A stretch of 64,000 nt of DNA, from the NCBI RefSeq assembly GCF_004916895.1, contig NZ_SNTZ01000001.1, positions 590,263 to 654,262 on the forward strand, in the 5' to 3' direction. The notes under the pieces were generated by a model that saw only the letters and a list, made by a program, of their open reading frames with translations, ran no database searches and was not told where the DNA came from. Every line of letters begins with the position of its first letter. Within the stretch, counting starts at the first letter, position 1. Position numbers and translations under genes: made by a program. This document shows positions 36,204-45,146 of this stretch, in pieces. The stretch comes from Flagellimonas alvinocaridis (GTDB taxonomy: Bacteria > Bacteroidota > Bacteroidia > Flavobacteriales > Flavobacteriaceae).

Positions 36204-38387
36204 TTACTCATTTTTGCCAATCAACGAAAAGTCCAAATGTCTTTTCATTAAATCGGTATCCTTAACCATTACCAAAACCTCATCACCTAATTGGTACATT
36301 CGTTTGGTTCGTTCACCAATAATGGCATACTGGCGTTCATCAAAAATATAATAATCATCTTTGATATCCCTGATCCTGACCATTCCCTCACATTTGTTTT
36401 CCACAATTTCAACATAAATGCCCCATTCGGTTACTCCAGAGATTACCCCAACAAATTCTTGGTCCTTATGGTCTTCCATAAACTTAATCTGCATATACTT
36501 GACCGAGTCTCTTTCGGCATTGGCCGCCAAAAGTTCCATATCGGATGAATGCTTGCATTTCTCTTCGTATGTGACTGTTTTTGCAGACTTGGCCCCATCT
36601 AAATAGGATTGTAACAATCTATGGACCATCACATCAGGATATCGTCTAATGGGCGATGTAAAATGTGTGTAGTAGTCAAATCCCAGGCCATAATGCCCAA
36701 TATTCTCTGTAGTGTAAATGGCCTTGCTCATACTTCTAATGGCAAGGGTATCTACCAAATTCTGCTCCTTCTTGCCTTTTACATCTTCCAACAACTGGTT
36801 TAGAGACTTATTCACGCTCTTTTTGTCCTTGAGGTTAATACTATGTCCAAATCTGGAAATAACCCCGTTCAGGGCCATTAATTTCTCCTGATCTGGCTCA
36901 TCATGTACTCTATAGACAAATGTTTTTTTCTGTTTCCCTATAAACTCGGCCACTTTTCTGTTGGCCAAGAGCATAAACTCTTCAATAAGTTTATTGGCAT
37001 CCTTTGCTTCTTTAAAATAAACGCTTTCCGGTTCATTTTTTTCATTGAGGTTAAATCGCACTTCAATTTTATCAAATGATATTGCCCCATCATCCATCCG
37101 TCCGGCACGCATGATTTTCGCCAATCTATCAAAAGTTAAAATGGCCTCCACTATTTCTTCTGAAACCGAATACTCTTTTCCACGAATTGAAATATCTTCC
37201 GGAATTTGTGCCTGCTTGGTCTCAATAACATGTTGTGCCTCTTCATAGGCAAAGCGCTCGTTGGAATTAATGGCTGTTCTACCAAACCATTGGTCCACCA
37301 ACCGGGCCTTATCATCCATTTCGAAAATGGCAGAGAAGGTATACTTTTCTTCATTGGGCCGAAGCGAACATGCATTATTGGATAATACTTCGGGCAACAT
37401 GGGAACCACCCGATCCACCAAATATACCGATGTGGCTCTATTATAGGCCTCTTCCTCTAGAATGGTATCAGGTAGTACATAATGCGATACATCAGCTATA
37501 TGGATTCCAATCTCATAGTTTCCGTTCTCCAATTTCTGGAACGATAGGGCATCATCAAAATCTTTGGCATCTTTTGGATCTATGGTAAAGGTGAGCACCT
37601 CTCGCATATCCCTACGCTTTGCTATTTCTGATTCTTTGATAGTGGTATCCAACGTATTGGCAAACTGTTCCACTTCATAAGGGAATTCATAGGGAAGACC
37701 GTATTCCGCTAAAATGGCATGGATTTCGGTATTGTGATCTCCTGGTTTTCCAAGAACTTCAATGATTTCACCGTAAGGGGATTCCGTATCATTGGGCCAA
37801 TCTCCCAAACTCACCAAGACCTTGTCCCCATCATTGGCCTTTTTCATCTTTTCCTGGGGAATAAAGATATCCGTGTACATCCTAGAATCGGTAGGTCGTA
37901 CGAACGCAAAGGTTTTCTGTTTGTCCAAAATACCCACATAGGAAGTTTTTTTACGCTCCAATACTTTGGATATTTCCCCTTCCTGCTTTTTGCCTTTTCT
38001 TCTAGGTTTTAAAAACACTTCCACAGTATCACCATGAAATGCTTTGTTCAACCGATTGTACGGAACAAAAATATCATCCTCCAAATCATCAACCATAACA
38101 TAGGCATTACCACTGGAGGTCAAATCCACTTTTCCTATAAAATATGTATGTACTGATGGTTTCTTTTTAAACTTGCCTCGTTCTTCTTCTACAATTCGAT
38201 CACTTGCTTTGAGTTGTCCCAACCGTTTAATGAGTTCATTGCGGTCTTGGGTATCTGAAATTCCAAGTTTAGATGCTATTTGCTTGTAATTGAAGCTTTT
38301 GGACGGTTCCTTTTCCAGTACGGTAAAAATGCCTTTCGTAATCTCATTCTTTCGTTGACTTCTGGCCCTCTTCTTTTTCTTTGACAT
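36204..38387 (-). CDS. rnr: Ribonuclease R
   Basis: A 727-residue 3'-to-5' exoribonuclease of the RNB family that degrades structured RNA. In order: a Lys/Arg-rich start and winged-helix domain (about 1-70, NEITKGIFTVLEKEPSKSFNYKQIASKLG), cold-shock domains (about 75-240), the RNB catalytic domain (about 245-580) with the Mg-binding Asp cluster DPKDAKDFDDAL, HIADVSHYV, and the DxxHYGLGFDYYTHFTSPIRRYPDVMVHR block, and a C-terminal S1 domain (about 635-720, EFVGVISGVTEWGIYVEI). Length is normal. It is the divergent neighbour of rpiB across a 593-bp AT-rich gap. Confidence 0.95.
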   Translation of the reverse strand: MSKKKKRARSQRKNEITKGIFTVLEKEPSKSFNYKQIASKLGISDTQDRNELIKRLGQLKASDRIVEEERGKFKKKPSVHTYFIGKVDLTSSGNAYVMVDDLEDDIFVPYNRLNKAFHGDTVEVFLKPRRKGKKQEGEISKVLERKKTSYVGILDKQKTFAFVRPTDSRMYTDIFIPQEKMKKANDGDKVLVSLGDWPNDTESPYGEIIEVLGKPGDHNTEIHAILAEYGLPYEFPYEVEQFANTLDTTIKESEIAKRRDMREVLTFTIDPKDAKDFDDALSFQKLENGNYEIGIHIADVSHYVLPDTILEEEAYNRATSVYLVDRVVPMLPEVLSNNACSLRPNEEKYTFSAIFEMDDKARLVDQWFGRTAINSNERFAYEEAQHVIETKQAQIPEDISIRGKEYSVSEEIVEAILTFDRLAKIMRAGRMDDGAISFDKIEVRFNLNEKNEPESVYFKEAKDANKLIEEFMLLANRKVAEFIGKQKKTFVYRVHDEPDQEKLMALNGVISRFGHSINLKDKKSVNKSLNQLLEDVKGKKEQNLVDTLAIRSMSKAIYTTENIGHYGLGFDYYTHFTSPIRRYPDVMVHRLLQSYLDGAKSAKTVTYEEKCKHSSDMELLAANAERDSVKYMQIKFMEDHKDQEFVGVISGVTEWGIYVEIVENKCEGMVRIRDIKDDYYIFDERQYAIIGERTKRMYQLGDEVLVMVKDTDLMKRHLDFSLIGKNE

Positions 38388-38946
38388 TTACGTCTCTATT
38401 TTTTTGAAAAGTACAAATTATAATCCTTGAGCCCTCAACATAGGTTAAGTAATCCTCAAAGCAAACATGTTTTATCAACAATTATCATAAATACTTTTTT
38501 TCTTTTCTTTTAAATTTTAATAAAATGGTGATTATGATAGTTTGTTGAAATGTGGAATAAAATTTTGTTGAAAAAGTTGCTTTGAACAGTTGAATGTATT
38601 TATTGACAATTTTTCAAAGTTTAAGTTTTTTAAAAATCAATCGGTTAGATTTTTTATGAACGTTTTTTAATAACCGTTTTCAACATAAAATTATTGAAAA
38701 GTTAATGTGTTTTTAATGTTAATTACTGCAGAAAAATGTTTTCAAAGGGTTGATTAATTTTTAATTGAAAACTGAAGTAACGTAAACAAATTATTCTATT
38801 GCATGTATTTTCCATAAAATCAAAATTTAATTGCGGTGAGTTTTCTTAAAATGATCAACAAATAAGGTAATATCATAACAAGCTGTTAAACAGTAACATG
38901 AAAGGATTCATTCTTTTTTATCAACACACCCACCAAAAAAGAATTG
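38388..38946. other. AT-rich noncoding region with six TTWTCAACA-like boxes; candidate replication origin
   Basis: This is the longest noncoding gap of the window and is extremely AT-rich. It contains six 9-mers close to TTWTCAACA: 38472-38480 (+), 38543-38551 (-), 38566-38574 (-), 38677-38685 (+), 38852-38860 (+) and 38918-38926 (+). TTATCAACA differs from the classic DnaA box TTATCCACA at one base. There is also an inverted pair CGGTTA (38642-38647) / TAACCG (38671-38676). The flanking genes rnr and rpiB diverge, and parS sites lie 32 kb away. All this fits an oriC, but dnaA is not here and no skew was computed. It could alternatively be a long regulatory leader. Confidence 0.4.
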
Positions 38947-38954
38947 TACCTTTG
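38947..38954 (+). promoter_or_regulatory. -7 promoter box of rpiB
   Basis: TACCTTTG matches TAnnTTTG exactly and lies 26 bases before the rpiB ATG. A -33 TTG is not evident. Confidence 0.45.
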
Positions 38955-38980
38955 TAATCCACTATCTTAATATATGAACC

Positions 38981-39412
38981 ATGAAAATTGCCATAGGGAA
39001 CGATCACGCAGGAACCGACTATAAATTGGCCATAATAGGCTTGTTAAAATCCAAAGGTATAGATGTTGTTAATTATGGTACCGATGGTACCGACAGTGTG
39101 GACTATCCGGATTTTGTGCATCCGGTTGCTACAGATGTCGAAGAAGGAAAGGTAGACATGGGCATTGTTATCTGTGGAAGTGGCAATGGGGCATCCATGA
39201 CCATAAACAAACATCAAAAAGTAAGGGGAGCTCTTTGTTGGAACAAGGAAATCACTGCTCTTGCGCGGGAACACAACAATGCAAATATTTTAAGTCTACC
39301 TGCCCGGTTTATTGCATTACCGCAAGCCTTGGAAATGGTGGAAACCTTTTTGAACACAGAATTTCAAGGAGGCCGTCATGAACGCAGGATAGAAAAAATA
39401 CCTTGCAGCTAA
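38981..39412 (+). CDS. rpiB: Ribose-5-phosphate isomerase B
   Basis: A 143-residue LacAB/RpiB-family isomerase interconverting ribose-5-phosphate and ribulose-5-phosphate in the pentose phosphate pathway. Visible motifs are GNDHAG (6-11, substrate-binding Asp-His), the catalytic Cys65 in VICGSGNGAS and the catalytic His98 in REHNNAN. Length and start match the family. It starts a plus-strand group with a CDF transporter (10 bp) and an acetyltransferase (1-bp overlap). Related LacA/B or allose-phosphate isomerase activity cannot be excluded but is less likely. Confidence 0.92.
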   Translation: MKIAIGNDHAGTDYKLAIIGLLKSKGIDVVNYGTDGTDSVDYPDFVHPVATDVEEGKVDMGIVICGSGNGASMTINKHQKVRGALCWNKEITALAREHNNANILSLPARFIALPQALEMVETFLNTEFQGGRHERRIEKIPCS

Positions 39413-39422
39413 AAATTAGAAT

Positions 39423-40340
39423 ATGGGGCACCATCACCAGCATGGCCACTCACATTCCCACACAGATTTAAAAGGAAGAAACCTACTTATTTCCATTTTT
39501 TTAAATGTGGCCATTACCGTTTCCCAGGTAATAGGTGGCTTTATTTCCGGTAGTTTGGCATTGTTGTCCGATGCACTCCACAATTTTAGTGATGTTCTTT
39601 CCTTGATCATAAGCTATATAGCTGCTCGTTTAGGTAAAAGAAAAGCATCCAATTTTAAAACATTCGGGTATAAACGTGCCGAAATCATGGCTGCTTTTGT
39701 AAATGCCGCAACATTAGTGGTTGTGGCCATTTTTTTGATGAAGGAAGCTGTGGAACGGTTGTACAAACCCCAAGTGATTGAATCGGATTTAGTGATATGG
39801 CTCTCATTGATTGGTATTGCCGCCAACGGCTTCAGTGTGCTTTTGTTGAAAAAGGATGCTGAAGAGAACATGAACATGAAGTCGGCTTACCTGCATCTAT
39901 TGACGGATATGATGGCCTCCGTTGCAGTTTTGATAGGGGGTATTTTAATGAAGTATTTCCAGATCTATTGGATAGACGCCGCACTAACTATGCTCATTGG
40001 GCTATACTTGATCTATATGGGGTATGATTTGTTGAAGGAATCTTCCAAAGTATTGATGTTGTTCACACCAAAATCTGTGGTCATTCAAGATATTGTGGAC
40101 TCCATTTGCACCATAGAACCCGTTAAAAATGTGCATCATGTCCATATTTGGCAATTGAACGAAGATGAAGTACACATGGAAGCCCATATCGATTTTAAGG
40201 AAGATATTAAACTATCGGAATTTGATTTGATATTGGAAAAAATAGAGGAGCATGTTTATCACAAACACGGCATCAATCATGTCAATATTCAACCCGAGTT
40301 CAATAAGTGTGATTCCAAAAACATAATTGTTCAAGACTAA
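39423..40340 (+). CDS. Cation diffusion facilitator (Zn/Cd-type) exporter
   Basis: A 305-residue CDF-family inner-membrane antiporter. It opens with a His-rich cytosolic tail (MGHHHQHGHSHSHTD), typical of zinc members. There are six helices between about residues 22 and 205. Helix 2 carries SDALHNFSD and helix 5 HLLTDMMAS, the two HxxxD metal-site pairs expected for zinc/cadmium transport (Zn-CDF, CzcD/ZitB-like). The cytosolic C-terminal domain (about 210-300) ends CDSKNIIVQD. Metal preference is inferred from these motifs. Its stop overlaps the next gene's start (TAATG). Confidence 0.9.
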   Translation: MGHHHQHGHSHSHTDLKGRNLLISIFLNVAITVSQVIGGFISGSLALLSDALHNFSDVLSLIISYIAARLGKRKASNFKTFGYKRAEIMAAFVNAATLVVVAIFLMKEAVERLYKPQVIESDLVIWLSLIGIAANGFSVLLLKKDAEENMNMKSAYLHLLTDMMASVAVLIGGILMKYFQIYWIDAALTMLIGLYLIYMGYDLLKESSKVLMLFTPKSVVIQDIVDSICTIEPVKNVHHVHIWQLNEDEVHMEAHIDFKEDIKLSEFDLILEKIEEHVYHKHGINHVNIQPEFNKCDSKNIIVQD

Positions 40341-40780
40341 TGGAAATTGTGACCAAGACTTTTATAGAACTATCCAATTCTGAGCTGTACCAGATCATGC
40401 GTTTACGAAGTGAAGTATTTGTAGTGGAACAAGATTGTGTATATCAAGATTTGGACAACAAGGACCAAAAAGCGCTTCACGTTTTTGGAACCAAGGAAAA
40501 TGAAGTGGTGGCGTACACCCGTATTTTTAAACCGGGGGATTATTTTACAAACTCCAGTATCGGAAGGGTAGTGGTAGCCACAGATCAACGCAAATATGGA
40601 TACGGCAAACAGATTATGAAGGCTTCTTTGGAAGTAATCAAAGAACGATTTCCAAACACAACTGTTGAAATATCGGCCCAGACCTATCTTTTAAAGTTCT
40701 ATACCGAATTGGGTTTTGAACGCACTGGAGAAGAATACTTGGAGGACGGGATTCCCCATGTGAAAATGATAAAAGCCTAA
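40340..40780 (+). CDS. GNAT acetyltransferase, ElaA-like
   Basis: A 146-residue protein of the GNAT fold. The N-terminal block LYQIMRLRSEVFVVEQDCVYQDLDNKDQKALH is the ElaA-family signature, and IGRVVVATDQRKYGYGKQIM (about 74-93) is the acetyl-CoA pyrophosphate-binding loop. Substrate is unknown. It overlaps the CDF transporter stop by 1 bp and ends 1 bp before the convergent candidate nuclease gene, a very tight junction. Confidence 0.85.
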   Translation: MEIVTKTFIELSNSELYQIMRLRSEVFVVEQDCVYQDLDNKDQKALHVFGTKENEVVAYTRIFKPGDYFTNSSIGRVVVATDQRKYGYGKQIMKASLEVIKERFPNTTVEISAQTYLLKFYTELGFERTGEEYLEDGIPHVKMIKA

Positions 40781-40781
40781 A

Positions 40782-41390
40782 TTATATCAACCTTTTGGCT
40801 ACCCCAATTGCACTTAAAAACTCCAACCTTAAAATAAGATTTATGGGTTTTTCCGCTTTGTTTGATGTGGAAAAAAATAGATATCCGTCTTTTTTGGGAT
40901 GAAGCCTTTCCAAAACCAACTTCCCATGAGTGTCTTTATTGTTGTGGGCAACCCTTGTCAAATATTCCTCGGTTAAACCCAAACCAAAAAGATGTCCAAT
41001 TAATTTTTCACGGTTTACAAAAGTGATGTTGCACGAAGTAAACATCTTTTCCTCATCAGAATAAATACTCGTAACTAAGGCGTAAAAATGCGTTTTTTTG
41101 GAAACATCGAACAGCCAGCCCTGCTTCTGATGGCCTTTTTTCTGATAAAAAAGCTCAAAAGCAAAAGTGGGCAAGCTTTCATTTACATAGTCCAGTTGGG
41201 CTTTCTCATCTACATAGAACAGATTTTTTGAGGTTTTGTGCTCAAGGATGAGATCGATGCCATGTCTTTGTTGTTTTAGATTGGAAACCCGCCTAAAGGT
41301 ATATTGATTTAGGTGCTTTTCGTAATAGAAATCCAGTAAGGGGGTCAGTTGTTTTTCTTTGAATAGATCGGAATGGAAATTACTTTTCAA
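40782..41390 (-). CDS. Candidate restriction endonuclease partner of the C5 methyltransferase
   Basis: A 202-residue protein that I do not recognise as a named family. RHGIDLIL (about 42-49) followed by FYVDEKAQLDYV (about 58-69) fits a PD-(D/E)xK core: Asp44, then Asp-Glu-Lys with x = Glu. The following TFAFELFYQ and GWLFD strands fit such a fold. It overlaps the upstream methyltransferase by 11 bp and starts with TTG at 41390; no ATG is available before the conserved core. That tight coupling to a DNA methyltransferase is the main reason to propose a type II restriction enzyme. No recognition sequence can be predicted. It could also be an accessory protein of an orphan methyltransferase. 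Confidence 0.5.
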   Translation of the reverse strand: MKSNFHSDLFKEKQLTPLLDFYYEKHLNQYTFRRVSNLKQQRHGIDLILEHKTSKNLFYVDEKAQLDYVNESLPTFAFELFYQKKGHQKQGWLFDVSKKTHFYALVTSIYSDEEKMFTSCNITFVNREKLIGHLFGLGLTEEYLTRVAHNNKDTHGKLVLERLHPKKDGYLFFSTSNKAEKPINLILRLEFLSAIGVAKRLI

Positions 41391-42615
41391 GTTGGGATAT
41401 TTTGCGGAACAGGGCAGAACCTATTTGTTCCACAATACCTACCACAAGGGCGTTACCCATAAAAAATGCCCGCTTGGCATCTGGGATTCCATCCAATAAG
41501 GTGTGATTGTCGGGAAACATGTTCAACCGTTCCAGTTCAATAGGGGAGAGTCTTCGCAGTCCCTTGGAGGTTTGGACCACGTGCTTAAACCGAGAGGGAG
41601 ATTTCCCCCCTTCTCCGGTAATAATAGTTCTGGAAGGTTGATCGAGCGCATCGGGAAAGACCATGCTTCCCTCGCTATAATTGTATTCAAAACCTGTACT
41701 GGTCTTGCGTATTTCTTTTTTGGCACCTTTTAAATAGGCCCACTTGGGTAGATCATCTACATCGATATACAAACTTGGGTCTGCGGAACCGTTCTCCAAA
41801 ATATGGGATAGTAGGGTTCTTTTTCCATCAAAGGATGGGGATGTTTTTTGAGTGAAAACCGAGCCATCGATACATAGTCCGGTATTTAAAAAAGGAGATA
41901 GTTTTTGATTCTTGTTGAAATCGTTCGATACGGAAACCAAATCTTCATCCAAGTCAAAAGAGACAAGGGGCTTGTTGATATGTTCAATCGGAAAAGCATT
42001 GGAAATCACCCCATCTTTGAACAACCAATCCTTTGGATTGGCCTTTTTAAGTGAGGTGTAAATAGGGGTTGATTTATGATAGGCCAGAAAAAAAACGCGC
42101 CTTCGGCGCTGTGGCATTCCATAATCGGCAGCATTGATCACACGCCATTCCACCGCATACCCTAAATCACAGAGACTGCGAAGCATTACGGCAAAATCAC
42201 GACCTCTTTGTGCGGAAGGAGATTTCAACAAGCGGTCTACGTTCTCCAGAAAAAGGTATTTGGGCTTGTTCCTTTTTTCGGATAGAATGCGATGAATGGA
42301 CCACCACAACACCCCTTTTTTACCGATAAGGCCTTTAGAATTTTTTAAAGATGTGGCTACCGAATAATCCTGGCACGGAAATCCGCCCACCAAAATATCA
42401 TGATCAGGAATTTCTAGGGTGGGGACGTCCTCAATATTGGTGTTGGAATGGTTTTCAGGACCAAAACGGGCCTCATAAACTTTGGATGCATGCTGCGTTT
42501 TGGTTGAAGGTTCCCATTGGTTGCTCCACACTACTTTGTAGTGTCCGGTTTCTTCCAAGCCCAACCGAAAACCACCTACCCCGGCAAAAAGTTCACACAC
42601 CTTGAGTTGTTGCAT
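41380..42615 (-). CDS. DNA (cytosine-5-)-methyltransferase
   Basis: A 411-residue C5-cytosine methyltransferase that flips and methylates cytosine using SAM. All key motifs are present in order: I, FAGVGGFRLGL (10-20); IV, GGFPCQ with catalytic Cys81; VI, ENV (124-126); VIII, QRRRR (169-173); a target-recognition region of about 190-340; IX, RRLSPIELERLNMFPDN; X, FFMGNALVVGIVEQIG. A TTG-started frame begins two codons earlier (42621), but ATG 42615 gives the standard start. The -7 box ends only 3 bases before the ATG. It overlaps the candidate nuclease gene by 11 bp, as in compact type II systems. Confidence 0.9.
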   Translation of the reverse strand: MQQLKVCELFAGVGGFRLGLEETGHYKVVWSNQWEPSTKTQHASKVYEARFGPENHSNTNIEDVPTLEIPDHDILVGGFPCQDYSVATSLKNSKGLIGKKGVLWWSIHRILSEKRNKPKYLFLENVDRLLKSPSAQRGRDFAVMLRSLCDLGYAVEWRVINAADYGMPQRRRRVFFLAYHKSTPIYTSLKKANPKDWLFKDGVISNAFPIEHINKPLVSFDLDEDLVSVSNDFNKNQKLSPFLNTGLCIDGSVFTQKTSPSFDGKRTLLSHILENGSADPSLYIDVDDLPKWAYLKGAKKEIRKTSTGFEYNYSEGSMVFPDALDQPSRTIITGEGGKSPSRFKHVVQTSKGLRRLSPIELERLNMFPDNHTLLDGIPDAKRAFFMGNALVVGIVEQIGSALFRKISQLEK

Positions 42616-42618
42616 GCC

Positions 42619-42626
42619 CAAAAATA
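42619..42626 (-). promoter_or_regulatory. -7 promoter box directly before the DNA methyltransferase
   Basis: TATTTTTG on the minus strand fits TAnnTTTG and ends 3 bases before the ATG, implying a leaderless or near-leaderless message separate from the membrane-protein genes upstream. Confidence 0.4.
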
Positions 42627-42630
42627 GGAT

Positions 42631-43119
42631 TTATTCTATTTTTTTAAGGTCTGCATCGTACAAACCCACCAAAATACTGTTGCCTTTTCTGTCCACTTTT
42701 ACAGCGCCATATTCCGCGGTTTCATACTTTTCGGCTTCTCCTTCTTGAAAAAAATACGATTCCGCCCCAATATTGATGTCCCATCTATTTTGGGAAGTGT
42801 ATTCAATAAGATATTCGTTTTGGCCAAGCGGAGTTCTTTCTTTTTGGAACCTTTTTTTCTGGGCCACACCATTGGCATCCAAGCCTACTACGCAAAACCC
42901 ACGTTTGGGAATACTGTCGCTATTGATGTCTTCTGAAAGCGTGTACCGCAATCGCATATAATCTCCCTGCATCAAAGAGCGTGGATCCACGGGAGCCAGC
43001 TCTAGAAGAATCAGTTCACCATGTTCCAATAGTTCTTCTTTCTTGATAATGGAGTGATTAAAAAAGGCAAAAAACGCCACAAGGTTTATCAAGATGATGA
43101 TTGTACTATACTTTTTCAT
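42631..43119 (-). CDS. GDYXXLXY-motif membrane-anchored protein
   Basis: A 162-residue protein with an N-terminal helix (about 5-20, STIIILINLVAFFAFF) and an extracytoplasmic domain. The signature GDYMRLRY (about 53-60) is the GDYXXLXY motif that names the family (PF14345), and PVDPRSLMQ precedes it as usual. Such proteins are regularly found next to DUF2157 and DUF4401 proteins, as here; the function is unknown. Its start overlaps the DUF4401 gene by 14 bp. Confidence 0.85.
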   Translation of the reverse strand: MKKYSTIIILINLVAFFAFFNHSIIKKEELLEHGELILLELAPVDPRSLMQGDYMRLRYTLSEDINSDSIPKRGFCVVGLDANGVAQKKRFQKERTPLGQNEYLIEYTSQNRWDINIGAESYFFQEGEAEKYETAEYGAVKVDRKGNSILVGLYDADLKKIE

Positions 43120-44182
43120 TGGTCGGGGCTTTTTTGATTAGAAATAGATAAAACAGTACAAAGATTACCCCAGATGAAAAAAGGAGAATGGATTTGACCA
43201 AGAGGGTCAAATTAAGATCATAGTAATATTGTATGACAAAGTACACCAAGGCCACAATGCCAATACCCAAACCCGTTTTGTGATTCACCCTGAAACTGAG
43301 CAGGACAATCAATAGTGCCCCCGAAATTGATGGGGCAAAAAGTGTGGGCAAAAGGGTTAGACAGGTCAGAGTATATATCCAGATTTTTGTGTTTTTGGAA
43401 TCTACCCCCAAGGTTTTTGTAATAGGCCCCACGAGATACAATATGATTGAAATATGGACAAGGGAAGAAATCCAGTTTAAGTTTTGGGACATTGGGGCAA
43501 GACGGTAGTTGCCAACGGCAACAAGACCAAACAATAAAGAAAAAATTAGCCCAATGCGAAGTGGACCGTATATTTTGGACACCTTAAGGCCAGAAGTAAA
43601 AAATTGAGGCTCATTAAAAGAACAATACGCCAAGGCCAAGGCGTAAAAGGCGGTGTAAAAATGGAGCAATTCAAATAGATCTTTGGAAAAAATAAACACC
43701 AAGAAGCCAGAGGCAATGATCAATATGGATATAAAGGATAAAATATAGTTCTGAACAACAAACAGTGAACACAAGGCTATAGTGATGATCAAAAAGGTTG
43801 TGAGATCTTCATGTAGTTCAAAAGAAATTAAACCGAAGGACACCAGCGCAATACCAAGCACATAAATGGAAGCACCGAAGGTATCAACAATGAGCGTATC
43901 AAATTTTATATTCAAAAGCAAAGACAGTACAATAAGGATGCTTCCCAAAAGTAACATACCCAATTCAGACTCATAAATGCCCAAAATGGCCAGGAACCCA
44001 AAAAAAGCAAATGTGGCAAACAGGATTCCAAAAATAGAAAGCACCTTAATGACTAGATTGGACCTTCTTTTATGTTGTTTGGCATATTCGGCTTTTATCG
44101 CATTTTCATCAAAGGAGAAAGCGGACCCTTCAACAGCGCCAATGGTATCCAAAAAGGGTTCTATGTCTTTTATGTTGTCCAT
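43106..44182 (-). CDS. DUF4401-like polytopic membrane protein
   Basis: A 358-residue membrane protein with a hydrophilic N-terminal 40 residues followed by about ten to eleven hydrophobic helices. Size, topology and position between DUF2157 and GDYXXLXY genes match DUF4401. It overlaps both neighbours (13 bp and 14 bp), indicating translational coupling. No catalytic residues can be pointed out. Confidence 0.7.
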   Translation of the reverse strand: MDNIKDIEPFLDTIGAVEGSAFSFDENAIKAEYAKQHKRRSNLVIKVLSIFGILFATFAFFGFLAILGIYESELGMLLLGSILIVLSLLLNIKFDTLIVDTFGASIYVLGIALVSFGLISFELHEDLTTFLIITIALCSLFVVQNYILSFISILIIASGFLVFIFSKDLFELLHFYTAFYALALAYCSFNEPQFFTSGLKVSKIYGPLRIGLIFSLLFGLVAVGNYRLAPMSQNLNWISSLVHISIILYLVGPITKTLGVDSKNTKIWIYTLTCLTLLPTLFAPSISGALLIVLLSFRVNHKTGLGIGIVALVYFVIQYYYDLNLTLLVKSILLFSSGVIFVLFYLFLIKKAPTNEKV

Positions 44183-45120
44183 TTTCGTTGAAGCTCCATT
44201 AAGATTTTGATCAATACAGTGACACTGCCAATAATAAATAGGCCAATTATAAAAAACATTCCAGCTCCATCCGAAGCGCGGAGAAGTAAGGCACAGATAA
44301 TTAGAATGATGCTAAAGCATATAATGGCCAAATAAAATGTGTTATGGGCTCTTAGTGCAAACCAAATACCAAACCCATAAGTAACCCCTGTTAGGATAAG
44401 AAGCGCCCAAAATAAGGGTTCTGGGTCTTCAAAAATACCCATTGAGACACCCAAGGTTCCTAGTACGGAAATTGCCAATGCAAGCAAATGGGTGGACCAG
44501 GTCGGAAATCTTCTTTCAGGATTAAACTTGGAAATCAACAAGAAACCAACCAAGAAAAAAAGGTTGATAATAAACAGCAAGTTGATTACAAAGAGTTCGG
44601 ACCAATCATTTGCAACTTGGTCTGCATAAAGAAAGACCGTGGTATTGATCAGTGCAATATAGATAACCCACAGAGGAGCGAAGCGGGCTATGCAGACCCA
44701 GATGGTAACGAACAAGACCCAAGCCAAAAAGAAATCATAAGCATTGGCTCCTGTCTGGTATATCTGCCCAAATACCGCTAACGAAGCTCCAACAAGTACT
44801 GCGGCGGCCGTAAGCAGTATTTTTCTGATTAAAGGGTTTGCTCTGAAAAAGACAGCACCCAAAGAAACCAGGAGTACCAAGCCCTCCATTAACCCAAGCT
44901 TTACAAATTTGTTGAGATCGGCCCAATTATAGGCGAAGAAAAAAATGATACCTGCAACGGTAAATGAAACCCCAATACCGAGGAAGAGTAGTCTTAAGAA
45001 TGCCAGCCATGAAGGCTTATTGGCATAAACGGCATCTCCCAGAGTTTTGGACACACCCTTTTCGGACCAATTGCTGCAACGGCTAATGATTTGGATATCT
45101 TCCCGATTGATTTTCGACAT
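44170..45120 (-). CDS. DUF2157 domain membrane protein
   Basis: A 316-residue protein with a hydrophilic N-terminal segment (about 1-38, SKINREDIQIISRCSNWSEKGVSKTLGDAVY) and about nine hydrophobic helices. The first (LRLLFLGIGVSFTVAGIIFFFAYNW) and the AVFGQIYQTGANAYDFFLAW block are typical of DUF2157. It heads the coupled membrane module with DUF4401 and GDYXXLXY. Function is unknown. Confidence 0.8.
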   Translation of the reverse strand: MSKINREDIQIISRCSNWSEKGVSKTLGDAVYANKPSWLAFLRLLFLGIGVSFTVAGIIFFFAYNWADLNKFVKLGLMEGLVLLVSLGAVFFRANPLIRKILLTAAAVLVGASLAVFGQIYQTGANAYDFFLAWVLFVTIWVCIARFAPLWVIYIALINTTVFLYADQVANDWSELFVINLLFIINLFFLVGFLLISKFNPERRFPTWSTHLLALAISVLGTLGVSMGIFEDPEPLFWALLILTGVTYGFGIWFALRAHNTFYLAIICFSIILIICALLLRASDGAGMFFIIGLFIIGSVTVLIKILMELQRKWTT

Positions 45121-45146
45121 ATCTACAATTGAGACGTTACAAAGTA

